Shown: piece by piece, positions 44,580-57,000 of the stretch
How positions within the stretch are numbered: position 1 is the stretch's first letter
How the letters are laid out: every line of letters begins with the position of its first letter
Assembly: GCA_023525975.1 (NCBI GenBank)
Contig: CM042035.1
Coordinates: forward strand, 35,803,001 to 35,867,000
Source: Smallanthus sonchifolius
Taxonomy: Eukaryota; Streptophyta; Magnoliopsida; Asterales; Asteraceae
Direction of reading: 5' to 3'
Length of the DNA stretch: 64,000 bases
The notes under the pieces: model-generated
The model's database searches: none
What the model saw: the letters and a program-made list of their open reading frames with translations, nothing else
What the model was told of the DNA's origin: nothing
Made by a program: the position numbers and the translations under genes

Positions 44580-45586
44580 GTATGCCTTGTAAAAAGGGCA
44601 AACATCAACGGAAGTCTCACAAGCCCAAGCTCCAAAACTCCATCGATACCCCTTTGGAGCTATTACATATGGATCTGTTTGGCCCCATAAGTATCAGGAG
44701 TATTGGAGGTAAGTCATACTGTCTAGTTATAACTGATGACTTCTCACGTTTTTCTTGGGTGCGTTTTTTAGGTACAAAGGACGAGACTGCTGACATTCTT
44801 CAATACCTGATGCTGAGCTTGGAATCTCTTTGCAAGTTTAAGGTTAGAAGAATAAGGAGTGATGACGGAACTGAATTCAAGAATAATTTGATGGAACTTT
44901 TCTGTCTCAAGAAGGGGATCCGTCAGGAATTTAGTGCCCCGTACACATCTCAGTGGAACGGAGTTGCAGAAAGGAAGAACAGAACCTTGATCGAGACTGC
45001 AAGGACAGTGATGTCCGATGCAAAGCTTTCTGTAACTTTCTGGGCAGAAGCAGTAAATACAACTTGTCACATTTTGAACAAAGTTCTGTTTGTGAAAAGG
45101 CACAACAAGACCTGCTATGAGTTGATCAACAATCGGCCTCCCAACCTTGACTACCTAGTTCCTTTTGGTAGTCCTTGTTCCATATTGCTACAATACAAGG
45201 ATCGAAAATCTAAATTTCATGCAAAAGCAGTGGAAGGCATCTTCTTAGGATATGTTGTCAATTCACCATACAAGAGAGTATACAATATAGGAACTCGTAC
45301 TGTCGAGGAATGGTTCGAAGTGGATTGTAGTAAACACAGCATTCCAGCAGAACCAACTGGTCCAGCTTGGGGTTTCGATTATGATGCGCTATTCAAGTCT
45401 TTCAACCTTCCTTACTTATCTGCCGATGATGTCGCAAATGTGTACGATTTCTTTAATGGCGGCGATGACTCCAACTTCTCAACCCGTGCCATTGTACCTA
45501 TTGTAACTCTCGATTCAAATGTTGCATCTACATCTGCATCTGGAACTCGTGATAGTGAAGACGTTGAAGTTGTTCATGTTGATTGA
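44580..45586 (+). pseudogene. pol: copia integrase
   Basis: After the solo LTR the frame reads MPCKKGKHQRKSHK, then LLHMDLFGPISIRS (first Asp), ITDDFSRFSW, RRIRSDDGTEFKNN (second Asp) and SQWNGVAERKNRTLIETAR (Glu; Trp replaces the usual second Gln of PQQNG). The C-terminal part has FGSPCSILL, KAVEGIFLGYV and GPAWGFDYDALFKSF, ending at a stop (45584-45586). The catalytic triad is present, but separation from protease by the solo LTR and flanking stops prevent a Pol polyprotein. Confidence 0.9.
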
Positions 45587-47395
45587 AATGACGCTCCTGC
45601 TGATCCTAACACTCGTGTAGGAAATGAAGCTCCAGTTGATCTAATCAACATTGAATCATCTTCTTCTGGAACACTGGATATGGAGGAGTGGAGCACGAAT
45701 CTAGACACAAAAATCTAGGAACCGCACGTACCAGAGACGAGAGTGCATAAGAATAATCCAATTGACAACATCATTGGTGATCTTCATGCCGGTGTTCAGA
45801 CTAGTAATAGAACAAATGCTGAGAACACCAGTTTGTACACTGAGATACTTGACACTGGTGTCATGAAAACATGTTTGCATGTTGCATTCGTGTCCCAATT
45901 GGAGCTGAAGAATGTGAAGGAGGCTCTCACTGACAACTGCTGGATAGAGGCGATGCAAGATGAACTGTCCCAATTCCAAAAGTTGCATGTGTGGGATTTA
46001 GTTGACTTGCCAAGAGGCGTACAACCAATTGGAACCAGATGGGTGTTCAAGTGCAAAACGGATGATCGCCATGTCATAGTGAAGAATAAAGCAAGGTTGG
46101 TTGTTCAAGGATTTTTTCAACAAGAGGGCTTGGATTACACCGAAGTATATGCCCCAGTTGCTAGACTTGAGGCCATTCGACAGTTTCTGGCTTATGCCTC
46201 CTATGTCGGCTTCAAGGTTTATCAACTTGATGTGAAGAGTGCTTTCATGTATGGAAAAGTTCATGAAGAGGTCTTTGTCACTCAACCTCTCGGCTTTGAA
46301 GATCCGCATAATATCAATAAAGTGTATAAGCTCGACAAAGCACTTTATGGTCTTCATCAAGCACCTCGGGCATGGTATGAGACGTTATCAAAACATCTAG
46401 TGTCAAATGGTTTTGACCGTGGACAGATTGACTTGACCCTTTTCATTCGGAAAGCAGGAGGTGATATTCTACTCATACAAGTGTATGTCGACGACATTAT
46501 CTTTGGGTCTAAAAATGAAGAGATGTGTAGGGTATTCGAACAGGTGATGAAGTCCAAGTTTGAGATGAGCAACATGGGTGAATTTTTGTTCTTCCTGGGT
46601 CTGCAAGTCAGTCAAAGAGAGGATGGCATCTATCTACATCAAATTAAGTATGTACAGGACATCTTGTCATAATACAAGATGAATGATAACAGTACTTATG
46701 GCACACCTATCCCTGTCAATCACAGTTTGCATCCAGACAATGATGGAAAGGATGTGGATTGTAAATTGTACCGTGGGATGATAGGTTCTCTCATGTATCT
46801 CACAGCTTCAAGGCCCGACATAATTTTTGATGTATGTTTGTGATCAAGGTTTCAGTCACAACCAAAGGAGTCTCATATGATAGCTGTCAAGAGGATATTC
46901 GGATCCTTGAAAGGGAAACCCCGATTATGTCTTTGGTACTCAAAGCAGTAGTCATTTGACCTCAAAGCCAATACTGATTCAGATTATGGCGGTTGTAACC
47001 TTGATAGAAAATCAACTTCAGGTTGATGTCAATTCTTGTGAGACAGGTTGGTTTCCTGGCAATGTAAGAAGCAGAGTACATTGCTGCAGCGACCGATTGT
47101 TCTCAGATATTGTGGATTCATCAGCAATTGAGAGACTATGGCTTAAACTTCACTGGAACTCCACTGTTCATTGACAACAATGCCACCATGTCCATCACAA
47201 TCAACCCGGTGAAACATTCCAAAACTAAACATATTAAATTCGCCACCATTTCATCTGTAATTGTCCTGAAAAGCATCTCATTGAACTTGTAAAGGTTCAC
47301 ACGGATGACAATTTTGCTAACCTTTTCACTTTGGCATTTGATCAAACACGTTTTGAACATCTTGTCAACATGATAGGAATGTTCAATCCAGAATG
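45587..47395 (+). pseudogene. pol: copia reverse transcriptase and RNase H
   Basis: Linker 45587-45742 with stops, then an open frame 45743-46672: CWIEAMQDELSQFQKLHVWD, PIGTRWVFKCK, ARLEAIRQFLAYAS, YQLDVKSAFMYG (first Asp), KALYGLHQAPRAWYE and QVYVDDIIFGS (catalytic YVDD). Beyond 46672 the RNase H part decays: GTPIPVNHSLHP, YRGMIGSLMYLTASRPDIIF and YGGCNLDRKSTSG are recognisable in shifting frames with stops, ending near IGMFNPE at 47390. SIRE-lineage by sequence and order. Confidence 0.9.
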
Positions 47396-48331
47396 AAAAC
47401 ATGTTTTTCTTAAGTCAATTCAATTCATGAAAGTTAAATTTTATTTCGTTTCGGTATAGTTATTTTAATTTTCAAATATTTTACAAAAATCCAAACACAC
47501 TAGAAAACCAGAAAATTTCAATGTTCTCTTGAGAAAAGAGGAAATGATAGTACATCAGAAATGATCTAAACGTCCTAGACTGCACATATGGGAAATGATT
47601 ACATCATGCTTACTTGATTGTTTAAATTGTTGTGTTTTTAATCTGCTTATTTACAAGTAATTTGAATTGTCAGTAGGCTGTAAGCATCTTTGAATCATTA
47701 GTAGGGTGGAAATTAAATCAATACTACAACTGTGATTTAAACCCATATTTGCTAGTGTGTGTGCGTAAAAGAATGCAAAAAATCACTATCGGATACACGA
47801 AGTTAGATTTTGGCAATTTTTTCTTCTGAGACCATTTTCGGGATAGGTCGTTAGCACAATTAACGCGGTTCATCTCACTGCACATACTCTCAAGTATGCA
47901 ATGAGAGATTGAATCAAGACATGTATTTACATCAACCGTTGAGCGTGTATTCACCATTGAACCACTCCTGATTCATTGAATTCAAATCAAGATAAAAGTT
48001 GGATCACCTTACCTGAATCCTCAAACACCATATTCATTATCCTGAATCATCAAACCGATATTCACTGAAGAAATCACATAAAACCAAGACAAATGAATCA
48101 CTCGATTCTGAATCTTATGATTCCTGATAATCCTTATGGATTCTGTTCGATTTTTCCTGTGCTAATTGATGTAGCCTCATTCTGTAAATTTAGAAAATCA
48201 TTGGGAAAATCTTAGATGCCTTGAGATTGTTGGAGCATATTCTGGTGACAACGAGCTTGAAGATTATGTCTTAGTCTTAGAGTCTTTGACTTGTAATTGA
48301 TAGAATTGTTAGCAACAGTTAAAGGGGAGTC

Positions 48332-48809
48332 TGTTAGGACATAGTTTGTAATGATAAAAGCCTGTAATAGTTAGATTTTATGTTTTTATGTTTTTGTTAT
48401 GTAAATGTCAAAAGTCACTAAGTGTTTTACAATTATAGCCTAGAGGCGAACTTGTTAAGTTCGCCTGGTCTATCAGAGGCGAACTTAATAAGTTCGCTTA
48501 AGTCTATCTGAGGCGAACTTGTTAAGTTCGCTTAGTCTGTTAGAGGCGAACTTAATAAGTTCGCTTATATCAGATCAGTAGTCTATATATGTGTTTACAA
48601 AGTCAGTCATATGTACACAGAACAGAGAGATCGAATTGTCTGATTGAATCTGTAAACCATTTAATTGGAATATATTTGAGAAGTTTATTTACGTGATTGT
48701 CTTGATTGTCTACTTTGCGTATAAACGTTGATTCGTTGGATTCCGCACTCCGAGTTAGCGTCACGTCTTATCACGAGATCGATCTGTAGAAGCGCCATGA
48801 GGACCTACA
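48332..48809 (+). repeat. copia LTR with four GCGAACTT hairpins
   Basis: TGTTAGGACAT to GAGGACCTACA, 478 bp, preceded by a purine tract AAAGGGGAGTC, so it is a 3' LTR with a little interior attached rather than a clean solo LTR. Hairpins lie at 48444-48466, 48479-48497, 48511-48533 and 48544-48566, then TATATAT at 48584. No convincing TSD. Confidence 0.85.
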
Positions 48810-49300
48810 GAGATAAGTGCAAAGTAAGTTCATAGCGTAACTGTGGGGCACACGTTGTATATTAATAACTATTACCTTAACACACAAGAACATGATCCTA
48901 AGATGCTTATGGCTTCAAATATTATAATATTGCCAACTTGAATTACTTGTTTATGTGCTTATTACGTATGAATAAATTGTAATCCATGACATGATCTCAT
49001 ATTCTTTGATTTTTATCTTGTATCATTATTGCTAATGAATAGCCTGATATGATCCTCTGTTCGTGTCATTGAACAAAAATAGCTTGTGTGTGAAAATGTG
49101 TATATCGTTATTCTGAAAAGATCAAAAAGATTTTAAGTTTGTGTATAGTTCAAATTCAAATCAGAAAAGCCAAAAATATTTGTGTTTAACCTTCGTGAAT
49201 TGACTTTGAATCCTCTTGATTGAATGATTCGTATCCGATTCGTTATTTGACTTTGACTTCATCATAATTTGAGTTAAAATTTGAATTCACAAGGGTTTAT

Positions 49301-49444
49301 GCGTACTTGCTAAATATACAGGAATTAAACCTTGCGTACTTACAAGTACGCAAGACTTAAGTCATGCGTACTTGCTAAGTACGCAGGAGTTAAGTCCTGC
49401 GTACTTGTTAAGTACGCACGACCCTTATGTGGAGGGTATATATA
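49301..49444 (+). promoter_or_regulatory. hairpin array plus TATA box ahead of 3' ORF
   Basis: Perfect GCGTACTT / AAGTACGC hairpins at 49333-49352, 49365-49385 and 49398-49418, then TATATATA at 49437-49444. Same unit, order and spacing as the U3 promoter of this element's LTR (37584-37690). An internal promoter for the 3' ORF is inferred. Confidence 0.62.
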
Positions 49445-50164
49445 CAGGTGTTAGAAACATTCAGAGTTCCATCTCATTTTAAACTAACTAACACCTTGCT
49501 ATTACCTCTACACTTTTTTCCTAAACGTTTTTTCGTCCCGATCATTTTTTTCATTTTCACTTAACCATTCCTTGGTGAGAATCTCAGTCCTATTCGTCCG
49601 TTAAATCACATGTAATGGACCGATTTGTTGAACTCTCCCTAGGGCTTTGATAATGTTATTTTGACAGATTTTAGTTGTTCTTGACCAAAATAAAGACATA
49701 AAACCTGTTTAAACTCACTAATCGAAGCTCAATCTTCTCAAATTAGTCCTTAACATGGTTTGATTTTAAGTTGGACCCCTTGAGTGACCGTTGTTTCTCA
49801 TCGTACCAAGGCTAGGTAAATATGACCGGTTTTAGCAAGATTGTACTGTTGGTGTTTGTCCCATAGGTCTAAGATGCATTTTTCGACCTTGTGGTGACCT
49901 CTAACCATAGCAAAATCACATTATTCGGATTTGGATTTTTGAAAAATGTCCTAAGTGTTGACCCTTGCGCACATGGTAAGTACGAAAGAGATAACTCCTG
50001 CATACTTGCTATGTACCCAAGGTATAAACCCTGCATACTTGCTAAGTACGCAGGAAGGAAATTTGCAAATTTTTCTATGTCTAAAAAATTCTTTCTTGTG
50101 AATGTGCTATACCGTGTCATGTTTGTACATTTCCAGCAATCATTCTTGCTCTAATTGTGTTCAT

Positions 50165-50182
50165 TGTATGTTTTTGCAGTGA
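50165..50182 (+). other. putative 3' splice site before 3' ORF
   Basis: TGTATGTTTTTGCAG| (AG at 50178-50179) lies two bases before the ATG at 50182; the related minus element has the equivalent TTTTAAGCAG|. Confidence 0.6.
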
Positions 50183-53100
50183 TGGCCCGTGCTTTTACCA
50201 ACGAATTCAATCTTCTGGCTCTAACACAACCCGAGTGGAAGGGTGTTGCACTTGAATACAGGGAGATAGTTGATTTCCTTAACCACTCAAATATCAGCTA
50301 TGCTATCCCTCCAGATCCTATCGTATCAAGACCATACATGGATCAATTTTTGGCAACAGCAGATCATGATTATACAGTAACCCCCAACATAATTAAGGCT
50401 ACTATAGCAGATCAACATATAGCCATATCCGAAGACACCATCAGGAGGGTGTTACAGTTCCGGGATCTTGCAACTGACCCAATTACCTATCCTGATTATG
50501 TTGTCAATGGTTGTTGGAGGCAGAGAATGGGATACGTCAGTGCAATGGATTATGCTTCGTACAAGAAGATGTGGGTACTCGATCAATGGCGCTACTTCGC
50601 CCACATCATGATCATGTGCATCTCTTCAAGGAAAGCAGGCAAGGATGCCATGGGTCATCACTTAGCGGGTGCAATGGTGGGTTTATCTCTCAACAAGGGC
50701 TATAATTTCTCTAAGTACGTATACAAGGCCATAACTGACCAGATCTATACGGCAGAGAAGTTTAGATTCATGTTGTATCCAATATTTATCCAGCTGCTAA
50801 TCAATGATGCGTTGCCAAATCTACCGGCAATTGGGGAAAGATTACAAGTGAAGCGAGTGGACAAGAGAGTATTTGCTCAATTCTTAAAGCCAGGTAGTGT
50901 AGAACCTACCCTTGTGCATACTCCTCTCTTCGGACACTTAATCAACCAAGCATATGTGGCCCCAGATAATTTCAGATGGTATAGTCCAGAGTCTAAGCCT
51001 GAACTCAGTGAACACAGTGATGAACAACAGGAAGAAGAGGAAGTTGAATCTGATGATGATGTGTCTGAAGATGAAGGAGACGAAGAACAGGGAAGTGGGG
51101 GTGCTAAAGAATCTGACTCAGAAACGACCGAGTCAGATTCATCTGATTCTGATGATGCACCATCCCAGGCACACCCAATGAAATTGACGAAGGTGACCCT
51201 TCCCGAGTCATCTTCCAAGAGAAAGAGACAAGAGACTAGCAGTGAATATGATCCCGATTCTGATTCAGACGCTTCTATACAAAGACGCAGACGGGAAAGT
51301 ATCAACAAGCGTCGGGGATATAGGCCACATCAACCTATTATTCGTGAGGTGGAAGTAAGTGCTCAGAGGCAAGTAACCGTGACAGCTGCGATCACTGATC
51401 CGACTTCTACTTCACCTACACAGCAACTTTATCGACGACAGGGGAGGAGGCCATTAGTAACATTTGTTGAGGCTGCTACTACTATCACAGAGGAGGTTCC
51501 TGTGATAGTAACCCTCCCTATACAATCTGTCCGGGTGTCGGTAACGACTCCAATTCTGATCGAGTCTATCACCATCACCCCAACCACTATCCAAATAACA
51601 ACCGTCCCTACCTCAATCCCTGCAACCACTCTCCAACCAATCAGTGAATCATTTCATGAGTTTGACTTTACTCATGGTTTTGATTTTGATAAAATCTTTA
51701 CCTTCCCAACTCATCAAGCCGAAGCATCTTCATTTAGGGGTCCTGATCCTCGTGATGCCAGGATCACTACCCTAGAAACTCTAGATGCTGGATTACTTGA
51801 AACGGTCCAAAAATGGAGGGAAGATTCTGACAAACAACAGGGGCTGATTAACTCTCTGATTGATGAGGTGGGCGCGCTAAAGAAACATCGGGCGGCTGAT
51901 GACAAGCAGTGTTTAGAACATGACACTATGGTGAAACTGGTTTGTGATTGGCCAAGACGCTTGCTGCTCAGGGGAGAGATTGAAAGAATTATTGGAAAAG
52001 CAACCACCTATGCCTAGCAGTGAAAAGGCTTGTCACTCAGTTGATCTAACTAAGTGTGTTTATCAGGACAAGGATCCTGAAGTTGGACCGAGTGGAAGTG
52101 AGCAGCAATCGTTGGCTTTGGCGATTGTTCTCATTTCTGTCGTGCCTATGGCCGAGGGGGAGTCTACTCGTAGTGAAGGTGGAGGTGATGCTGTGGGTCG
52201 TGATAAAGGAAAGTCTGTGGCTGATGTAAAGATCTATCTGACGACGTTTCGAAATATGTGATCCTATTAATAGAGCCAGACTATTCCAAAGAAGCACAGA
52301 TTGATGCTCTCTGCAATTTGGAAGAGGGAGAGATCGAGTCTGGTGATGACTGGGATGAGAAGGATGAGGATGTTGTGATTGAAGTTCTGAAGGGCGACAG
52401 GGATGGAGAGTATGAGTTTGAAGATGGAGAGATTTTCGAAGCTCCATCCTTTGAAACTCATCTTGACACAGGTTCAGTCGAGCCTGCTAGTGCTGTTGAG
52501 GCGTCGACTGAAGCCTCCCCTGCTGACCCTACACGTGTGGATCCAGAGGCACAGAAAGATAAATATATGCCTACAAAGTCATCATAGGATCCGGCTCCTG
52601 TCTAGCAAAATACATCACTCATAGACAAACATGGAGCGACAGGGATGATCTTAGTTGTGAGGTTCGAGGAAGACAAGAAGTTGTTTGCAATCAAGCGAGC
52701 TGGGGGGGGGGTTCAATACTTGAAACCAACTAGCGAAGCTTTCAACTCCTTGCCAAGATACGACCTCGTGAACCTAGCAAACCGAGAGCTAATGGGTCAC
52801 TCAAATCACGCAGTAGCGATGGGTTTGTGGCAGGCTCTGCAGCGAGAGGGGAGATCTGGGAAGTTTGAAGTTTTTAAGCCTCAAGTGCCCAAGAGAGTCA
52901 GAGACAAGAATGTTTGACATCCCGTGACTCATAAAAGCTTACAGAAACTGGTATACAAGCCAGTGCTGTGTGAAACCATGATTCCCCTGAGCAAGTTATC
53001 TCAGGATATCCTCGGTAACATATAGTACTAGTACGTTGATCCAAAAATGAGCGAGGCGGTGGTGATTGGAAAGGTCTGGTCCGACAGTGGAAGCTTAGTG

Positions 53101-53295
53101 CCAAGAGAACTGATCAGAGTGTTTGAGGAGATCTACTTCATCAACTTCTTTGTGAAAGATCTGGAGGAACTAGCTGACAGGTATTGTATGTACATAGACG
53201 AGTGGACAAAGTTCCTAGCTTCAAAATATGACAAGGTGGTCAAGTTCTGCCTTGACTACCAGAATAAGATGGAAGCTAAAGCTGGGGAGCTGTGA
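50182..53295 (+). pseudogene. env-position ORF of SIRE-like copia, broken 3' half
   Basis: Protein encoded between pol and the 3' LTR. An open frame of about 611 codons from 50182 (MARAFTNEF) to 52017 has an N-terminal domain of about 270 residues (EIVDFLNHSNISYAIPPDP, IKATIADQHIAISEDTIRRV, WRYFAHIMIMCISSRKAG, FMLYPIFIQLLINDALPN, HTPLFGHLINQAYVAP). A long Asp/Glu/Ser tail, a Thr/Pro/Ile-rich stretch and a coiled coil follow. From about 51944 the frame shifts (to 52261), then moves to a third frame through 52258-53295 with several stops; it includes GGGVQYLKPTSEAFNSLP and ends MEAKAGEL. I see no signal peptide or membrane helix, so 'env' is positional only. Related to the minus-strand ORF at 58884. 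Function unknown. Confidence 0.82.
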
Positions 53296-53320
53296 AGACC
53301 AAAGACAATCCAAAGCTGTT

Positions 53321-53334
53321 GTCAAGGGGGAGTT
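53321..53334 (+). promoter_or_regulatory. polypurine tract
   Basis: TCAAGGGGGAGTT-type tract directly before the 3' LTR; plus-strand DNA primer site. Confidence 0.88.
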
Positions 53335-53746
53335 TGTTGAAGCACTTTTGTGTGACAAACACGCTGGATATTGTCTTGGCTTTTGTACTTGTCTTGTATG
53401 TATTAGTCTTTTATCTTAGTGTCTGTATGTATTAGTTATCGAGTTTTATTTACTTTTGTATGTACTCGTTGTCTAAATCCTCTAAGTATTTTGCACACTT
53501 AGCATGTACGCAGGAGTAAACTCCATGTCTAGTATATATAGCCAGTTAGTGACAGAATTATGTACGAACTCATTCTCTCTGTAACTGGCTGTGATTATCA
53601 ATAGACGAAGTTTGAAAGTATCTTGTGTCTTTGTTGTCGGTTTACTTTGCGTTGTTTGATACTCCACCTAGTCATGGGCATTCCGCACCCGGTTCGACAA
53701 GGAACACACTTGCATGTGACGATCCGAGACACCCGAGGGACCTATA
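53335..53746 (+). repeat. 3' LTR of plus copia, hairpins deleted
   Basis: TGTTGAAGCAC to CCTATA (TA for the expected CA), 412 bp. Against the 5' LTR it lacks about 95 bp between AAACTCC (53516-53522) and TCTAGTATATATA, removing three of four hairpins. Confidence 0.9.
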
Positions 53747-53752
53747 ACTTCT

Positions 53753-54021
53753 TGTATTATAAATCAATCAATCAGTAAACACAGAGTAGTTCTAGTTAAA
53801 ATGCAGAAGTTACAAATGAGAACAACTCTTGAACTATTTATAGACAACACAAACTGAAACAGTAGTTCAGGCGAACTTGTTAAGTTCGCCTCAACTATAC
53901 CCGGCGAACATATTAAGTTCGCATGTGCAAACTTAACTAATTACAATTACAAAACATACAAAACTTTAAGCATAAAGACTAATGTATTACAAGGCTTGTT
54001 GTCACAAAACATGCTCCAACA
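53753..54021 (-). repeat. 3' LTR of minus copia (269 bp)
   Basis: Minus strand TGTTGGAGCATG to TTATAATACA. Hairpins GGCGAACTT / AAGTTCGCC (53870-53890) and a variant (53903-53922) precede the TATA box (CTATAAATAG, 53834-53843). The purine tract GTCAAGGGGGAGTC abuts at 54022. Confidence 0.85.
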
Positions 54022-54054
54022 GACTCCCCCTTGACAACAACTTTGTCTTTATCT

Positions 54055-57000
54055 TCAAGTCTTGTTCTTCCAATTCTTTAGCAATGAACTCCGTGCACAT
54101 ATCATGTGTTTCAAACACACATACAACACCTTCTTATATTGTAATGCCAGCTCTCTGTTTTCATCAGTATACATGATCTCTCTACGCTTCAGCATCTTCT
54201 GATCAGACCTTAAAAAGTTAGCAAGGTTCACAGCATCAAAGAATCTCACAATAACCTTGCCATTCAAGTCTTCTATCACAACTTCTATCATACAACCATC
54301 AACGTACCACCATTTAAGATCATGTAGACAATCATAAGAAATCAGTTTCAAAGGAATATTTGGTACTGATTTCACAGGTTTGAACTTGTATCTCCATGTC
54401 ACCTTTTTAGTAACAGGATCTACTTCTTGTATTCTTCTTCCCCTTTGAGGTTTCAGTCTCTCATACTTTCCAGACCCTCCTTCCATTCTTATCAAGTTGG
54501 CAATCGAGTCAGCTATTAGATTATTTGATCTATTAATCAAGGGCTTTGTTGATAACCCATTGACTTCACATCTCGGTAAAGAGTTAAAGTATTTAAGCCT
54601 TGGCTTCAAATACTGAACTCCATCTGTTCTCTTCAAAGTGAATAACCTGAACTCAGCTTCATAAAACCAACTTATTATTCTTCCAGAGCATTTGCATTTG
54701 TTTACATATCTCTGCTTTTGCACTAGTGTCACTAGAGCAATTAGTATGTTATCTCTCCAGCTCTTCACCATCTCCATCCATTGTGCCTTTTTCGTTCCAG
54801 TATTCTTATACATTTCTGTATCGTTAGGCAAACTCTCAGCAGAGTCAGGGTTTTGTTTTTCTTGATCAGGATCAGATGCATCAGATTCTACAACTCATTC
54901 TGAAAACCCTTCAGGAATTACATCATCTTCAAACACATCTGCATCAATTAAACCTTCACATCCTTCATAAACAACTTTCTTATTATCATACTCTAGCTCT
55001 TCCTCAACAATCTCTCCTTCCTCTAATTCTTCCTCTTCTGTATCAACATCATCAGAAAGATCATCCAAATCTATCAAACATCCAATTTTGTCAGCTTCAT
55101 CCATATCAGAATCTTCAAAGAACAAAGAAGTATCTAACATGTTAGCATCATTAGCTTCATTGTGACCACTAGTCATCATATTGGCTTCCACAATAACCTC
55201 CGACTCCCCCTGAGTTAATGAAGGATTAGATGCAGCGTGTTGACGCTCACCTAAACCATCACTAGCACTTGGTTCATCATCATCATCTGGATTCTTCTGA
55301 ATACCAATACTGTGACAAGAAATTTTATCATTCTGAGCCTTCTCCCCTGAGTGTCAAGACGCTCAACCAATTGATTAACAAGGATATGCATCTCTGCAAG
55401 CACCTTGTTTTGATCATTAATAATCTGGGAATGATGGGCTTCTCTAGCAAAAAAATCATCTACTTGAGATTGTAAGCATGAAACATATGTTTCCAAGGCT
55501 TGTATTCGTTCATCACTAACATCTCTTGTAGACGGACCAGCCTCATCTTGTGCTTTAGATACAGTAGGGATTACCTGAGGACTAGGAGATTGTGAAGGAA
55601 TAGGAGTTAAGATCAAAGAATCAACAAACTCCCTATCCATTGAAGATTGAGCAACATTAATAGCTGAAGCCATCAATTTAGGTCCTTTGGCTACAAGAGC
55701 TTCATCATCCTCAGAACAGGATGTTTCATCTTGTAATTTCCTTTTACCAAGTACTGTATTGGGAGGAGGACCCCTTACAGACTTGCGTCTTGGTAAAGAA
55801 AACCTTCATCTTACCTAGAAACTTCTGACGGTTGTCATATATATTTCTAGTAACTCGAGGAAGTTTAGCTAACTGATCATAATGATCAGGGCCAAAATCC
55901 TGAGAATCTCATCGTTGTCATCAGAGCTACCAGATCCAGATGAACTGGTGCTAGTCTCTTCAACCTCAACATCATCAACATGAGGTTCATTATCAACATG
56001 GACAGTTACATCATCATCAACATGATCATCATCATCATCATCACCATCATCACTATCCTCACCATCATCACATGATCTTATATTGTAATGCATGCTCTCT
56101 GCTTTCATCAGTATACATGATCTCTCTACGCTTTAGCATCTTCTGATCAGACCTTAAAAAGTTAGCAAGGTTCATCGCATCAAAGAATCTCACTATAACC
56201 TTTCCATTCAAGTCTTCTATCACAGATTCTATCGTACATCCATCAACGTACAACCATTTAAGATCATGTAGACAATCATAAGAAATCAGTTTCAAAAGAA
56301 TATTTGGTACTGATTTCACAGGTTTGAACTTGTATCTCCATGTCACCTTTTTAGTAACAGGATCTACTTCTTGTATTCATCTTCCCCTTTGAGATTTCAG
56401 TCTCTCATACTTTCCAAACCCTCCTTCCATTCTTATCAAGTTGGCAATCGAGTTAACTATTAGATTATTCGATCTTTTAATCAAGGGCTTTGTTGATAAC
56501 CCATTGACTTCACATCTCGGTAAAGAGTTAAAGTATTTAAGCCTTGGCTTCAAATACTGAACTCCATCTGTTCTCTTCAAAGCGAATAACCTGAACTCAG
56601 CTTCATAAAACCAACTTATTATTCTTCCAGAGCATTTGTATTTGTTTACAAATCTCTGCTTTTGCACTAGTGTCACTGGAGCAATTTGTATGTTATCTCT
56701 CCATCTCTTCACCAACTCCATCCATTGTGCCTTTGTCGTTCCAGTATTCTTATACATTTTTGTATCTTTAGGCAAACTCTCAGCAGAGTCAGGGTTTTGT
56801 TTTTCTTGATCAGGATCAGATGCATCAGATTCTACAACTCATTCTGAAAACCCTTCAGGAATTACATCATCTTCAAACACATCTGGATCAATTAAACCTT
56901 CACATCCTTCGTAAACAACTTTCTTATTATCATACTCCAGCTCTACCTCAACAATCTCTCCTTCCTCTAATTCTTCCTCTTCGGTATCAACATCATCAGA

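Larger units (their letters stand above)
47396..50181 (+). other. spacer between pol and 3' ORF
   Basis: Non-coding. Before and after the 48332 LTR it aligns loosely with the spacer of the minus copia (58890-61208), for example CTGTGCTAATTGA near 48155 and CACAAGAAC near 48884. Minus the LTR insertion both spacers are close to 2.3 kb. It contains hairpins with a TATA box (49301-49444) and a second hairpin set (49964-50052). Confidence 0.75.
37393..53746 (+). mobile_element. Near-complete SIRE-like copia with 3' extra ORF
   Basis: Order: 5' LTR 37393-37896, PBS, hairpin leader, gag 38471, protease, integrase, RT, RNase H to 47395, a 2.8 kb spacer, env-position ORF 50182-53295, purine tract, 3' LTR 53335-53746. 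Flanks GCTTC (37388-37392) and ACTTC (53747-53751) fit a 5 bp target duplication with one transition. Removing the solo LTR (42103-44579 plus one TSD) and the LTR fragment near 48332 restores the usual copia order. Many stops make it inactive. Confidence 0.9.

Noticed and set aside
50877..51308. Ser/Asp-rich minus-strand ORF
   Set aside because: Antisense of the acidic tail of the 3' ORF.
53753..54021. Clean solo LTR
   Set aside because: A purine tract and a related 3' ORF follow directly on the minus strand, so it is a 3' LTR of an element with interior.
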